Below, piece by piece: positions 26,133 through 35,184 of a stretch of 64,000 bases of DNA. Each line of letters starts with the position of its first letter. The stretch's first letter is position 1. This stretch comes from CAJPQU01 sp052170475. Its GTDB lineage: Bacteria > Bacillota > Negativicutes > Selenomonadales > Selenomonadaceae. The position numbers were made by a program, and so were the translations under genes. The stretch is from the NCBI GenBank assembly GCA_052170475.1, contig JBQNAL010000008.1, positions 19,830 to 83,829 of the forward strand, given 5' to 3'. The notes below the pieces were generated by a model. It was not told the DNA's origin, made no database searches, and was given only the letters and a program-made list of their open reading frames with translations.

Positions 26133-26216
26133 AGACTTTTCCTCCTTTCTCCGACCATACGGCTGCCCGCGCCTTCCACAGACAGACATCGTTCGCCGCA
26201 TTTTCCCACAAAAATA

Positions 26217-26252
26217 CAGGGCATGTTCCCCGTTCACCGAGGTACATGCCCT
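26217..26252 (-). terminator. Terminator after the LPS operon
   Basis: Perfect 10-bp stem CAGGGCATGT with ACATGCCCTG; on the minus strand it is followed by TATTTTTG, and on the plus strand by CTTTTTA, so it could work both ways. It separates the LPS operon from the lysis cassette. Confidence 0.8.
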
Positions 26253-26278
26253 GCTTTTTATTTCTTACAACCGCCCGT

Positions 26279-28282
26279 TTATTTTTTCGTCAAAAGCTCA
26301 GGATGACGCACCAAAAAGCCCGTCAATTCACACCACGCCGCACGCTCCTCCTCGTAACGCGCCGCCCCAACCGTCGTGGGCGGCATTTCTTTCGAGACGG
26401 CGAGCGGCTGGGCGATGCGGTCTTGGTAAATCCCGATCTCCTCCCGGTTCATCCAGCAGTAAGGGGTCACCACATGGTCAATGGGTTCCAACAAAGAGGG
26501 GAACAGCGCCTCATAGGAAAATCCCCGAGGGGCGATGAGTTCGATGAGGGTCGGCAAAAGATGCATGTGCCCGCCGATGGTATTTCCGGCAAAGAGCGAC
26601 GGCGAAAGATCCCGATGCGACATGGCGAAGGAGGTCAGCTTCGTCTCTCGGATCGTCGGCTCGCGCCGCGGGACTAAATCGCAGTCGTAGGGGAATATCC
26701 CCACGGCATGATCCCCCGTCAAAAGAAACAGGCTGTCGGGGAAGGCCGCTTCCATCTCCTCGATGAAGTGCGCCACCGCCTGATCTGCGTACCAGATCCC
26801 CCCCATCTTTCGGCAGAGTTTCGGATCCTCTCGGAGTTTCGCCGGTGCCTCTGCCAAAATCCGCGCCGCGTCAAAGCCGTACTCTTCCACGGGGATGGTG
26901 TAGGGGCCATGATTGGACGTCGTGTAGAGGAAATGGAACACCGGCGCGTCCATCGTCTCTCCTCGGATGCGCCGCGCCGCTTCCTGAAGGAAAAGATGAT
27001 CATACACCCCCAGCCACGTCCGCGGCGCGTCCGCTCCGCAAATCTCTGGGCCGCCGTAGCAGGTGTCAAAGCCCACCGCCGGCAGGAAATGCTCCAAACT
27101 CCCCCACGTCAAACTGCCGCCGTACCAAAACGCCGTCCGATAGCCTAACTTTTTCAACTGCCAAGGGAGCGAGGTCGAAAGGTATCCCTGCCAGAAATCC
27201 TGATTTTCATTCAGCTCCATATCCGCGTCGTAAACGCCCGTCAAAAGGCTCGTCAGGGACGGCTGAGAGATCAGCCCCGCCGACAAAAAATTGTCCATCG
27301 CCACCGTATGGGGCTTCCTGCGCCAGGCTTCGCTGCCTTCCATCAAAGGCAAATGACGGTACGGAGCGTCAAAGGGCACCTGCGCATGTCCTTCCCCAAA
27401 GAGGAAAAAGATGTGGGACGGCTTTTCGATTCGCGCCCCCGCCGCCTCGCGCCGAAAGGAGCGCAGGGGATCGCCGCCCTGCCAGATCGTCGGCATCACC
27501 GGCGCCATGAGCGCCGCGCTCTCCTCATCGGAATGGTGCAGCGCCTCATGCGCCGGATGCTTCCAGACGATCTCCAAGGCCACCAAATCGTCAAGCGTCG
27601 CCTTGCCCAAAAAGACGTCGTCCTTGACGATGGCGGGTACCTCGTCCCACTCCGGCTTCTTTCGGTGATCAAAAGTCCCCCCGAAGCGAAAATAATAAAA
27701 GAGGGCGATGGACATAAGGAACATCACCGTATTGAGGACATACTGTCCCGCGCCCCCGATCACCGGCCACGGCAAAGAGGGCAGAGACAACAGCCCCTGC
27801 CCAATCGCGACGCAAAGCGCCAAAAACGGCACAACCCCCGCTAAGATCGACCAGCCGTGATTTTGATGAAAAAAAATATCCGCTAAGTTCTTTTTATCCG
27901 CATGCTTGCCCAGCCAGAGGGTGCGATTGTAAATATCGCGAAAGTGATAATAAAAGATCATCCGTCCGGCGAAAGCCACGTAGAGAACCGCCGCGTACAC
28001 CGCCACCCCCGCGAGGCGCACCGTGTCCCCCACAGAGAAATATCCGGGGAAAAACGCTCCCGGCAGCGTGACCAGCGCCAGTGAAACCAGATAGACGTAA
28101 GCGTTCCAGTCCATCCCCCACCAAAAGCCGTAGCGAAAGCAATGATAGAGCCGCCGCCCATCCCGACTGGAGGGCGGCCCGTAAATGTAAATAAAAATCG
28201 CCCGAAAAATCGCACAGAGGAGCGGCGGCAGCACCGCCAACTTCAGATCCTGCTGCATCCCGGCAAAATACAAGGAAAACAT
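26279..28282 (-). CDS. LTA-synthase-like sulfatase-fold transferase
   Basis: 667 residues. N-terminal membrane part of about five helices (within 1-200), then an extracytoplasmic alkaline-phosphatase/sulfatase domain (about 290-620) with the metal-site segment HIFFLFGEGHAQV, the nucleophile region LISQPSLTSLLTGVYD, YTTSNHGPYTIP, and LLTGDHAVGIFP. These are the landmarks of the LtaS/MdoB/EptA-type family, which moves phosphoglycerol or phosphoethanolamine from lipids to cell-surface polymers. In a diderm cell and at the end of an LPS core operon, decoration of LPS or periplasmic glycan is more likely than lipoteichoic acid synthesis (inference). The ATG has GGGAAGG upstream; 54 bp separate it from the preceding gene. 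Confidence 0.82.
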   Translation of the reverse strand: MFSLYFAGMQQDLKLAVLPPLLCAIFRAIFIYIYGPPSSRDGRRLYHCFRYGFWWGMDWNAYVYLVSLALVTLPGAFFPGYFSVGDTVRLAGVAVYAAVLYVAFAGRMIFYYHFRDIYNRTLWLGKHADKKNLADIFFHQNHGWSILAGVVPFLALCVAIGQGLLSLPSLPWPVIGGAGQYVLNTVMFLMSIALFYYFRFGGTFDHRKKPEWDEVPAIVKDDVFLGKATLDDLVALEIVWKHPAHEALHHSDEESAALMAPVMPTIWQGGDPLRSFRREAAGARIEKPSHIFFLFGEGHAQVPFDAPYRHLPLMEGSEAWRRKPHTVAMDNFLSAGLISQPSLTSLLTGVYDADMELNENQDFWQGYLSTSLPWQLKKLGYRTAFWYGGSLTWGSLEHFLPAVGFDTCYGGPEICGADAPRTWLGVYDHLFLQEAARRIRGETMDAPVFHFLYTTSNHGPYTIPVEEYGFDAARILAEAPAKLREDPKLCRKMGGIWYADQAVAHFIEEMEAAFPDSLFLLTGDHAVGIFPYDCDLVPRREPTIRETKLTSFAMSHRDLSPSLFAGNTIGGHMHLLPTLIELIAPRGFSYEALFPSLLEPIDHVVTPYCWMNREEIGIYQDRIAQPLAVSKEMPPTTVGAARYEEERAAWCELTGFLVRHPELLTKK

Positions 28283-28336
28283 CCCATCGTCCTTCCCACT
28301 GTCGTGTAAATTCCGCCCCCCAGGGCGCTCATGCGC

Positions 28337-29269
28337 TTATGTGCCCCCGACATCCCCCACCCTGCCATCCGCCGGTCTGAGGGCGCCAATCCCCGCCGCT
28401 ATGGCGGCGTCGATCTCATCCATCAGGGCGAAGCGGCGGCGGTAGACGGCGCGCTTTCGTGTGGGGACTTCCTCCATGGTCTTGCGCGCTTCCGTCAGCG
28501 GCAGCTCGTCAAAGCGAGGATCCGCCATCTCCCTGCCCCCGACTTCCCGCCAAAAATCGCTGAAGCTCGTCTTGAGCTTGCGGTCGATCCGAAGATGGTT
28601 ATTGGCGTAGTAGCCCTCATTCGTCACCGCTAGGATACGGGCGGTGCCCAAGGCGCGGGCGGCCGCTTGCGTGGCGTAGAGGATGAGGTTTTTCGTCCGA
28701 AAGCCGTGACAGGCTTTCGTGAGCTTTTTGATCACGTCCTTCGCGTCGGCAAGGTTTGGCCCCTGCATGGCGCCGATCCATAGCGTCCACGCCCCCGCCG
28801 CGTCCTTCGCGATCCAAAAGATCATCTGATAAAGGGCGGCCTCGCCCCAGCGAAGAACCACCGACAAGAGGCCTTCTTTTCTCTGCCCCGGATCAAAGGA
28901 AAGCACGAGGCGAAGCGGCTGCTCGTCAAACACGCTCTCCCAGAGCGGATAGTCCTTCCCCTGATAAAGCCCCACGAGTACCTCCGGCAACAACCGCTGA
29001 GAAAGAAAGGTCATGTGTTCTTCCACGAGGCGAATACGCTCATCGAAGGTGGCGCGATGGTAGAAAAATGCCCGCGTGGGCTGCTCGTAAACGAAGGGAC
29101 ACGCCGCTGCAACGGCGGCGAGAAGCGGCGTCTGATGAAAGAAGGTATCCAACTTTCTCATCCGAGCGGGGTGCAGCCAGCACCGCAGGACAAAGACAGC
29201 GTAGCGGCGCGCCTCCCGCCCTTTTCGGACGTCGTATATTCTTTTTCCTAATGCGATGGCGCTTTCCAT
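28337..29269 (-). CDS. VirK/YbjX family protein (DUF535)
   Basis: 310 residues, soluble. Recognised by the C-terminal half: LWIGAMQGP, ARILAVTNEGYYANNHLRID, FSDFWREVGGREM and RFDELPL, the signature order of DUF535. Family members (YbjX in E. coli, VirK in Shigella and Salmonella) are linked to virulence, peptide resistance and outer-membrane integrity, but the biochemical activity is not known. The start at 29269 is set by TGAGGAG upstream and overlaps the end region of the GT8 gene (stop at 29280), showing operon linkage. Context inside an LPS core operon supports an envelope role. Confidence 0.85.
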   Translation of the reverse strand: MESAIALGKRIYDVRKGREARRYAVFVLRCWLHPARMRKLDTFFHQTPLLAAVAAACPFVYEQPTRAFFYHRATFDERIRLVEEHMTFLSQRLLPEVLVGLYQGKDYPLWESVFDEQPLRLVLSFDPGQRKEGLLSVVLRWGEAALYQMIFWIAKDAAGAWTLWIGAMQGPNLADAKDVIKKLTKACHGFRTKNLILYATQAAARALGTARILAVTNEGYYANNHLRIDRKLKTSFSDFWREVGGREMADPRFDELPLTEARKTMEEVPTRKRAVYRRRFALMDEIDAAIAAGIGALRPADGRVGDVGGT

Positions 29270-29279
29270 ACGTCTCTCC

Positions 29280-30227
29280 TCAATGCCCGCCGCCCCAGAC
29301 GGCGCTCCAAAACCGGCCAATGCGAAGGCGAAGGAGCTGCCTCCCGATGGAGCGGTTCTTTTTTCGTGTGTCAAACTGCGGCATCGGCGCGTTGGCGAAA
29401 GCCGTCTTTTCCAAGGTGTCGTAGTACGCGCCGTTAAAGGCCGGGTGCTTTGGATACTCCCATGGCTTATAGCTGCCCGCGTAGTGTAGGATGCCCGGGT
29501 TCTCTCGAGCGGCGGCGGCCTCAGAGCGCCACCGGGAGACGGCCACCTTCAAAAACATGAACCAAACGGGAGGGATGACGTTCCAGCGAAGCGGCAGCAG
29601 CTGCCAGTCGCGACGAAAAAAATCGTTCAGCACGTCCTGATCGTGGTGCGGGTAAGCTTTCTCTTTCGCCAAGGTCAAAAGACGTCGGGTGTAGTCCCCC
29701 CGCCGCCACGCACCAAGATCTAAGAGGAGAACGCCGGAATTAAAATACGGCGCATCGGCGGATAGCCCGATACACGCCGCCTTCTCGCGCCGACGACGAG
29801 AGGAAGTCATGATCCCGCAGTCGGGAACGGCGGCGATGGGGTGTCCTGCCATGTCCATGTCCAAGAGCTTCGCCGCATCATCAAAGAAGAGCAGATCGCA
29901 GTCAAGATAGAGGACGCGCTCCACCGTCTCCGGCAAAAGCTCGGCCGCCGCTAGGCGAACGTAAGCCGTGCGACTGAGCTGAGCACTGACGAAAAAACCG
30001 TCAAAGGCGTCCCCTTCAATGGAGAGGAAAGTCAGATGCTTCCCCCCAAGCGCCGCCACGGTTTTTTCCATTTTTTCCTTTTTTTCAGCCGTCACCCCGT
30101 CGTCTAAGACGAAAAAGTGAAAGCGCTCCGGCCTCGCCGCATGAAGCAAGGCGGAGGCCATGGCCACGGCGGCGTGTTGCGCGTACCGATCATCCGCCGC
30201 AAATACGATCCGAATCTCATCGTCCAT
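29280..30227 (-). CDS. Glycosyltransferase family 8 (LPS core hexosyltransferase)
   Basis: About 315 residues with the GT8 set: IRIVFAADDRYAQHAAVA at the N-terminus (donor binding), the DxD metal motif in VLYLDCDLLFF, FNSGVLLLDLGAW, HHDQDVLNDFF and the C-terminal HYAGSYKPW. GT8 enzymes of LPS operons (WaaO/WaaJ type) add alpha-linked glucose or galactose from UDP-sugars to the outer core on the cytoplasmic face. A basic C-terminal tail (KKNRSIGRQLLRLRIGRF) may bind the membrane. A GTG at 30236 is an alternative start; either way the 5' end overlaps gmhB. Confidence 0.88.
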   Translation of the reverse strand: MDDEIRIVFAADDRYAQHAAVAMASALLHAARPERFHFFVLDDGVTAEKKEKMEKTVAALGGKHLTFLSIEGDAFDGFFVSAQLSRTAYVRLAAAELLPETVERVLYLDCDLLFFDDAAKLLDMDMAGHPIAAVPDCGIMTSSRRRREKAACIGLSADAPYFNSGVLLLDLGAWRRGDYTRRLLTLAKEKAYPHHDQDVLNDFFRRDWQLLPLRWNVIPPVWFMFLKVAVSRWRSEAAAARENPGILHYAGSYKPWEYPKHPAFNGAYYDTLEKTAFANAPMPQFDTRKKNRSIGRQLLRLRIGRFWSAVWGGGH

Positions 30228-30753
30228 GTGCGTCACATCCCATACCGCCTAAAAGCGCCGTCAAGAGGCTGCCCCCCGCGTAGCGCACGCCCCGAATGCC
30301 AGATTGCGCGGCACATGCCATATCCCGCTCGGCATCGCCGATGAGAAAGGAAGCGTTCCTCTCGATGTGAAGCGCCCGGCAGGCCTCTTCAATGAGCGCC
30401 GTCCCAGGTTTTCGGCAATCGCATTGCTTGCGGTACTTTGCCACCGTCCCCTCTGGGTGGTGCGGGCAGTAGTAAAAGGCGTCGATGTGGGCGCCCACCT
30501 CCGCCAGCCGCTCGTTCATCCAGCGGTGCAGCTTCTCTACGTCCGCCTCCGTATAAAACCCCCGGGCGATGCCGCTCTGGTTCGTGACGACGACGGTGAG
30601 ATAGCCGTGATCGTTCGCCCAGCGAATAGCGGCGGGCGCGTCCTCTATCCAGCGAAATTCTTCCGGCTGGTAGAGATAGCCGGTGTCCACGTTCAGCGTT
30701 CCGTCGCGGTCAAAAAAGATCGCCGGGCGAAGCCGAGTCCCCTTATTTTCCAT
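30217..30753 (-). CDS. gmhB: D-glycero-beta-D-manno-heptose-1,7-bisphosphate 7-phosphatase
   Basis: 178 residues of the histidinol-phosphatase-like HAD family. Catalytic motif IFFDRDGTLNVDTGYL (both Asp present), Thr/Ser motif VVVTNQSGIARG, the zinc-binding loop YYCPHHPEG with CDCRKPG typical of GmhB, and LIGDAERDM. It removes the 7-phosphate from heptose-1,7-bisphosphate before nucleotide activation, the third step of ADP-heptose synthesis. It overlaps hldD by 11 bp and the GT8 gene by about 11 bp, giving tight operon structure. The overlap with hldD, which acts after nucleotide activation in the same pathway, supports the assignment. Confidence 0.93.
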   Translation of the reverse strand: MENKGTRLRPAIFFDRDGTLNVDTGYLYQPEEFRWIEDAPAAIRWANDHGYLTVVVTNQSGIARGFYTEADVEKLHRWMNERLAEVGAHIDAFYYCPHHPEGTVAKYRKQCDCRKPGTALIEEACRALHIERNASFLIGDAERDMACAAQSGIRGVRYAGGSLLTALLGGMGCDAHGR

Positions 30754-31714
30754 AGATGAAATAGCCGCCGTCTTTTAAGAAATCACAGTATTCCTTGACG
30801 GCCGCCCGCATCTCCGTGAACCCTTCGTCGTACCCCGCCGATAGAAGGAGGCGCGGATCGGACTCGGTAAAGGACTGATATTTCCCCTTCAAGACCTCCG
30901 GGAACGCGCGGTATTCGATGACGCCCTTCCCCATGGCGTCGATGACCGCCTGCGCCGCCTCGTTGTAGGTGTGCGCTTCGCCGGTGCCGCAGTTGTAGAT
31001 CCCGCTCGCTCCCTTTTCCCGCCAGAACCAAAGGTTCACCTTCACCACGTCCTTGACGTAGACGAAATCCCGCCGCTGCTCGCCCGGGCCGTACTCTCCA
31101 TAGCCGCTGAAGAGATGCGCTTCACCGGTTTCCTCAATCTGATTGTAGAGCTGATAGAAGATCGACGCCATCTTCCCCTTGTGCTGTTCCTGCGGTCCAT
31201 AGACATTGAAGTAGCGCAGCCCCACCACCTGACTGCGCGCTTCGGGCAGGATCTGACGCACATAGCGGTCAAACGCCAACTTGGAAAATGCGTAGGGATT
31301 GAGGGCGTCCTCACATTCGTCCCCTTCGCGAAAGCCGTTTAGCCCCAAGCCGTAAGTGGACGCGGAGGAAGCGTAGAGGAAGGGAATCCGATGTTCGAGG
31401 CTGTAATGGAGCATCGCTTTGGAATACTCGTAGTTGACGCTCATCATGTAGTTGACGTCGTATTCCATGGTATCCGAGCAGGCGCCTTCGTGGAAGATGG
31501 CGTCCACATCGGTGCCGTCGAAATCGTCGTCCTCGATGTTTTGCAAAAAATCGTCCTTGTAGCGGTAATCGAAGAATTTCAGCCCCCGAAGGTTCTTGTA
31601 GTTCTGCCCGTCCTTGAGGTCGTCCACGATGAGGATGTCGTCGCGCCCCTGTCGATTGAGTTCTTTGACGAGGTTGCTGCCGATGAAGCCGGCGCCGCCG
31701 GTTACGATGATCAT
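30743..31714 (-). CDS. hldD: ADP-L-glycero-D-manno-heptose-6-epimerase
   Basis: 323 residues, extended SDR family. Rossmann motif at the very N-terminus (MIIVTGGAGFIGSNLVKELN), catalytic Ser/Tyr/Lys in YASSASTYG and NPYAFSKLAFD, and the family-typical EEGACSDT-like HEGACSDTMEYD and GEYGPGEQRRDFVYVKD. It inverts C6 of ADP-D-glycero-D-manno-heptose to give the donor used by heptosyltransferases. The start at 31714 has AAAGGAGC seven bases upstream and its ATG overlaps the upstream ligase stop (ATGA). It is followed by gmhB, completing a pathway cluster. Confidence 0.95.
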   Translation of the reverse strand: MIIVTGGAGFIGSNLVKELNRQGRDDILIVDDLKDGQNYKNLRGLKFFDYRYKDDFLQNIEDDDFDGTDVDAIFHEGACSDTMEYDVNYMMSVNYEYSKAMLHYSLEHRIPFLYASSASTYGLGLNGFREGDECEDALNPYAFSKLAFDRYVRQILPEARSQVVGLRYFNVYGPQEQHKGKMASIFYQLYNQIEETGEAHLFSGYGEYGPGEQRRDFVYVKDVVKVNLWFWREKGASGIYNCGTGEAHTYNEAAQAVIDAMGKGVIEYRAFPEVLKGKYQSFTESDPRLLLSAGYDEGFTEMRAAVKEYCDFLKDGGYFIYGK

Positions 31715-32934
31715 GCGATTCGCTCCTTTCGCGTCAGGGCGATCCATTGGAGGCAGATCGCCAGGGAAAACCAATAAGCTTTAGCCACCACCGCCGACCA
31801 CAAATTATAATCCGTCAGCCCTTGCAGCAGAATGGCTAAAACGATGGTAAAAAATGCCAAGTAGGGAAGCCCTTGCGTTTTTCGCCAGCCCCGCAGCGCG
31901 AAGGTCAAAAAGTAGAGCCCCATCCCGCAGTAAGCCACCGCGCCTAAAGCGCCGCGCTCGCCCAGCATCTGCATGATATTGTTATGGGCGTGCCACTGAG
32001 TGCGCTCCTTCGCCTCGGGCAGAATATACTCGGTTTGGTACGCTTTTTCATAATGCCCCATCCCGACCCCCAAGAAGGGATGATCCTGAAACATGTGGAA
32101 GGCACTTCGCCACATGAGGAGCCGCTCGGAATTGGACTGGAACGACGGCTGCGTCAAGGTCGCCAACCGGGCGTGAAGAACAGCGGACTGGCTGAATACG
32201 CCGCTCAAAAGGAGGAGAGAAACCGCAAAACCCGCCACAAAGCGCTTTCGATCCCGCACCGCAAGCGCCATCGCTGCGACGGTCGTTCCAAAGGCAGCCA
32301 GCCATGCGCCACGCGCGCCATTGAGGAGCAGCGCCACGATGGACACAAGAAAAAGCACGAACACCCCCGGATACGAACGGCCATACCGCACCGTGGCCAC
32401 GGCGAGGAGCGGGATTAAAGCGGAAAGCATGGCGCCTTGCGCCATAAAGCTGATGGAGCCCTGAAAGCGCGCCCCTTCCGTGAAGGGAGAGCGGAGGATC
32501 TGCCCGATGCCCCAGAGATTATTGAGCGTAATGGAAAGTACCATCAGCCCCGCCAAAATCTCCAACTGATTTTTATCCTTTATCCAAAACAAGAGGACAG
32601 CCGCCGGAAGCAGCCGATAAAAACAATCGTTGCCGAACATCGCCATCCCCTTTTGAAGTTCCGGCGAGGCAGCCGCCGAAAAGAGCGAAGCAAGGGCAAA
32701 GAATCCAAACCAACCGTAAACCCCCGGCGCGATGCGCCAAATCGCCCGCCACGCGGGCGGCTCGCGCCACAGGCGATAGAGCGTCAGCGGCACCAAAAGC
32801 CCCATGGCCACGTTCGATACCGCCACCGATAAGCTGGCCGAAAGGGCGAAGAGGCAGAGCAGCCAGAACATGATTTGATCGAGTTTCCCCTTGGCCACCC
32901 CACGTTTTATTCGGTCTATCACACGTTTGCCCAT
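31711..32934 (-). CDS. waaL: O-antigen ligase / Wzy-C domain membrane protein
   Basis: 407 residues with about ten to twelve predicted membrane helices. The large periplasmic loop and Wzy_C signature are readable: SERLLMWRSAFHMFQDHPFL, GVGMGHY and HAHNNIMQMLGERG (the conserved His). Ligases of this family move O-polysaccharide from undecaprenyl-diphosphate to lipid A-core in the periplasm; Wzy polymerases share the domain, and the location within a core-heptose operon favours ligase. The start at 32934 (MGKRV) has AGGGAGAGGG upstream; a start at 32955 lacks one. The stop overlaps the ATG of hldD. Confidence 0.82.
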   Translation of the reverse strand: MGKRVIDRIKRGVAKGKLDQIMFWLLCLFALSASLSVAVSNVAMGLLVPLTLYRLWREPPAWRAIWRIAPGVYGWFGFFALASLFSAAASPELQKGMAMFGNDCFYRLLPAAVLLFWIKDKNQLEILAGLMVLSITLNNLWGIGQILRSPFTEGARFQGSISFMAQGAMLSALIPLLAVATVRYGRSYPGVFVLFLVSIVALLLNGARGAWLAAFGTTVAAMALAVRDRKRFVAGFAVSLLLLSGVFSQSAVLHARLATLTQPSFQSNSERLLMWRSAFHMFQDHPFLGVGMGHYEKAYQTEYILPEAKERTQWHAHNNIMQMLGERGALGAVAYCGMGLYFLTFALRGWRKTQGLPYLAFFTIVLAILLQGLTDYNLWSAVVAKAYWFSLAICLQWIALTRKERIA

Positions 32935-33015
32935 CCTATTCCCTCTCCCTGCCATCCGCTTTTTTCGCTGCGTTTCGCTTGGCTCTCGTCTTGTTCTCCA
33001 CCAAATACCCGTCCC

Positions 33016-34005
33016 CTACCGCTTTAGCGCCGCCAAAAGTTCCTCGCGGCTCACGGCGTAAGTGCCGAGCTTCCCCACCACGACCCCCGCCGCCAAATTC
33101 GCCAAATAGGCGCTGTCCGCCGGAGAAACGCCACCCGCGAGCGCCAAGGAAAAGACGGCGATGACGGTGTCCCCCGCGCCGGAGACGTCAAAGACCTCCT
33201 GCGCCTTCGTCGGAATGTGAACCGCCGAGCGGGGTTTGATCAAGGATAAGCCCCGCTCGGAGCGCGTCGCCACCATCGCCTTGATGTGAAAGCGCCGCAG
33301 CGCGTAGCGGGCGGCGCTCTCCACCGCTTCATCTTCATTGGCGGCCGGTGTGCGCTGGACTTCGTTCAGCTCCCGAAGGTTCGGTGTGATGTAGTCCGCG
33401 CCCCGATAGCGACCCCAATCGCCGCCCTTGGGATCTACCACCACCGGCACCCCCTGCGCGTGGGCGGCCGCGGTGACGGCGGCGCACACCGCCGCCGTAC
33501 ACGCGCCCTTGCCGTAATCGGAGAGAATGACGGCCTGTACCCCTGCGGCGAGGCTTTTCTCGGCCTTTTGGATGAGCCGCGCCTCGTCGCGCACCGCCAT
33601 CGGCTCCGTCTCCTCGAAATCGAGCCGCAGCATCTGCTGATGGCCGCCGATGACCCGCAGCTTCGTGGTGGTGGGCGCGGCCGTTTTCACGAGAGCGCCC
33701 ACCCCGATCCCGCGCTTTTTGAAGCGCGCCAACAGGCTCTCCCCGTGGTAATCATCGCCGATGTACCCCGCCACCATCGTATGACACCCCAAGAGCGCCA
33801 AATTGTGCGCGACGTTCGCCGCGCCCCCTAACGTCTCCTTCGTCTTCACCACGCGGGTCACCGGCACGGGCGCTTCCGGGGAAATGCGCGTCACCTCGCC
33901 ATAAAAATACTTATCCAACATGACGTCGCCCACAACGCACACCCGGCAATCGCCCGTTTCCTCCCGGATGAAGGCCTGCAACCTATCCCTGTCGTTTTTC
34001 ATCAT
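33016..34005 (-). CDS. D-glycero-beta-D-manno-heptose-7-phosphate kinase (HldE domain 1)
   Basis: 329 residues, PfkB/ribokinase fold, corresponding to the N-terminal half of E. coli HldE. Motifs: VVGDVMLDKYFYGEVTRISP, EAPVPV, GGAANVAHNLALLG, LSDYGKGA, and the catalytic anion hole DVSGAGDTVIAVF. It phosphorylates C1 of heptose-7-phosphate. A second, different kinase of the same family is encoded at 40343-41353 beside the adenylyltransferase domain, so the window carries two paralogues. The ATG at 34005 overlaps the stop of the upstream heptosyltransferase (GGGGC before the ATG). Confidence 0.87.
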   Translation of the reverse strand: MMKNDRDRLQAFIREETGDCRVCVVGDVMLDKYFYGEVTRISPEAPVPVTRVVKTKETLGGAANVAHNLALLGCHTMVAGYIGDDYHGESLLARFKKRGIGVGALVKTAAPTTTKLRVIGGHQQMLRLDFEETEPMAVRDEARLIQKAEKSLAAGVQAVILSDYGKGACTAAVCAAVTAAAHAQGVPVVVDPKGGDWGRYRGADYITPNLRELNEVQRTPAANEDEAVESAARYALRRFHIKAMVATRSERGLSLIKPRSAVHIPTKAQEVFDVSGAGDTVIAVFSLALAGGVSPADSAYLANLAAGVVVGKLGTYAVSREELLAALKR

Positions 34006-35171
34006 GCCCCTTCGCTCCCGTCCCGCTCGACTGTGCTGGCGGACGCCTCCATCGCCTCCGACATCTTCAATTCTACAACCTTGCACTGATATTGTCCATA
34101 AATGCGGGGGATGTGACCCACCTGCTCCTCGTAAGCGCAGAGCAGTTCATCGGCGTACTGCATGACGACGGCGGGAGGGATGTGCTTCATGCAGCCCATG
34201 TAGTCCGCCCCCTCTTTGGGGCAGTGATGGATCCCGCAGGGATGGCAAGATTCCGGCGTCTTGATGAGGATGTCCTTGGCATCGTAGGGATAAAACCCCG
34301 GTACCGGGGACGCGCCGAACATGGTGACGATAGGGACGTTCATCGCCACCCCCACATGCATGGGGCCGGAATCCGTAGTCAAAAAGAGGACGCAGCGGCG
34401 AAGGAGCGCCGCCAAGACGCCGAGGCTGACCTGTCCAGTGAAAACCGCCACGTCGCCCGCCGCCCGCTCTTTCATCTGCGCGATGCAGGAATCCACCAGC
34501 GCCGTATCCATGGGGCCGCCGAAAAAAGCGATCTTGTAGCCGCGCCGGATAAAGGCGTCGGCGCACGCGGCAAAGTAGCTGTCCAGCCAGCGCTTCGTCT
34601 CCCAACTCGCCCCGATATTAAAGGCGATCACCCGATCCTCGGGGGAAAAATGCGCCCGAAAGAGCCGCGCCGCCTCTTCCTCCGCCCCCGGCGGCAGTAC
34701 CATCTCAAGGCCGCCGTCGTCGATCTTTTCGACCCCTGCCGCTTTCGTCAGCACCTCAAAATGGGAATGGATCTGGTGCATGACGGCTTTCTTGTTCGGC
34801 AGCACCTTGTCGAAGAAGAGCGAAAACCCGGGCTTCGCGTAGCCCACGATACGCTTCGCGCCGGAAAAGGCCGCCAAGGCGGAAGCGCGCTCGTTACGGT
34901 GGAGATTGATGACGAGATCAAACCGCTTCTTTCGCACGCGGAGGATGTACTTCAAAAACGCCAGTGGATGATTGTCCCCGCCCTTCTTGTCGAGGAAGAG
35001 ACACTCGTCTACATGGGGATTATAGGCCACCAAATCCGCCAACTTTTTGTCCGCCAAAAGCGTCAGCCGCGCCGCCGGATAGTTCGTGCGGAGCGTGCGG
35101 AGTACCGGTGTCACCAGCATGAGATCGCCGATGTGCATGAGGTTGATGACGAGAATGTTGGTATAGGTCAC
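34002..35171 (-). CDS. Glycosyltransferase family 9 (LPS heptosyltransferase)
   Basis: About 389 residues. GT9 layout: N-terminal ILVINLMHIGDLMLVTPVL, FDLVINLHRNERASALAAFS, a middle NIGASWETKRWL, and the C-terminal donor site FLTTDSGPMHVGVAMNVP with MFGASPVPGFYPY. The protein transfers heptose from ADP-heptose to the inner core on the cytoplasmic face. A Cys-rich stretch near the end (SCHPCGIHHCPKEGADYMGC) resembles those of WaaF/RfaQ-type proteins. The start is uncertain: GTG at 35171 has AGGGG nine bases upstream, and TTG at 35177 is possible. It overlaps the kinase gene, consistent with coupled heptose supply and use. Confidence 0.88.
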   Translation of the reverse strand: MTYTNILVINLMHIGDLMLVTPVLRTLRTNYPAARLTLLADKKLADLVAYNPHVDECLFLDKKGGDNHPLAFLKYILRVRKKRFDLVINLHRNERASALAAFSGAKRIVGYAKPGFSLFFDKVLPNKKAVMHQIHSHFEVLTKAAGVEKIDDGGLEMVLPPGAEEEAARLFRAHFSPEDRVIAFNIGASWETKRWLDSYFAACADAFIRRGYKIAFFGGPMDTALVDSCIAQMKERAAGDVAVFTGQVSLGVLAALLRRCVLFLTTDSGPMHVGVAMNVPIVTMFGASPVPGFYPYDAKDILIKTPESCHPCGIHHCPKEGADYMGCMKHIPPAVVMQYADELLCAYEEQVGHIPRIYGQYQCKVVELKMSEAMEASASTVERDGSEGA

Positions 35172-35184
35172 GATCAATCGCCCC

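Noticed and set aside
24872..26252. A full prophage around the amidase and holin-like genes.
   Set aside because: No integrase, capsid, tail, terminase or repressor genes lie nearby; both sides are LPS and B12-receptor genes.
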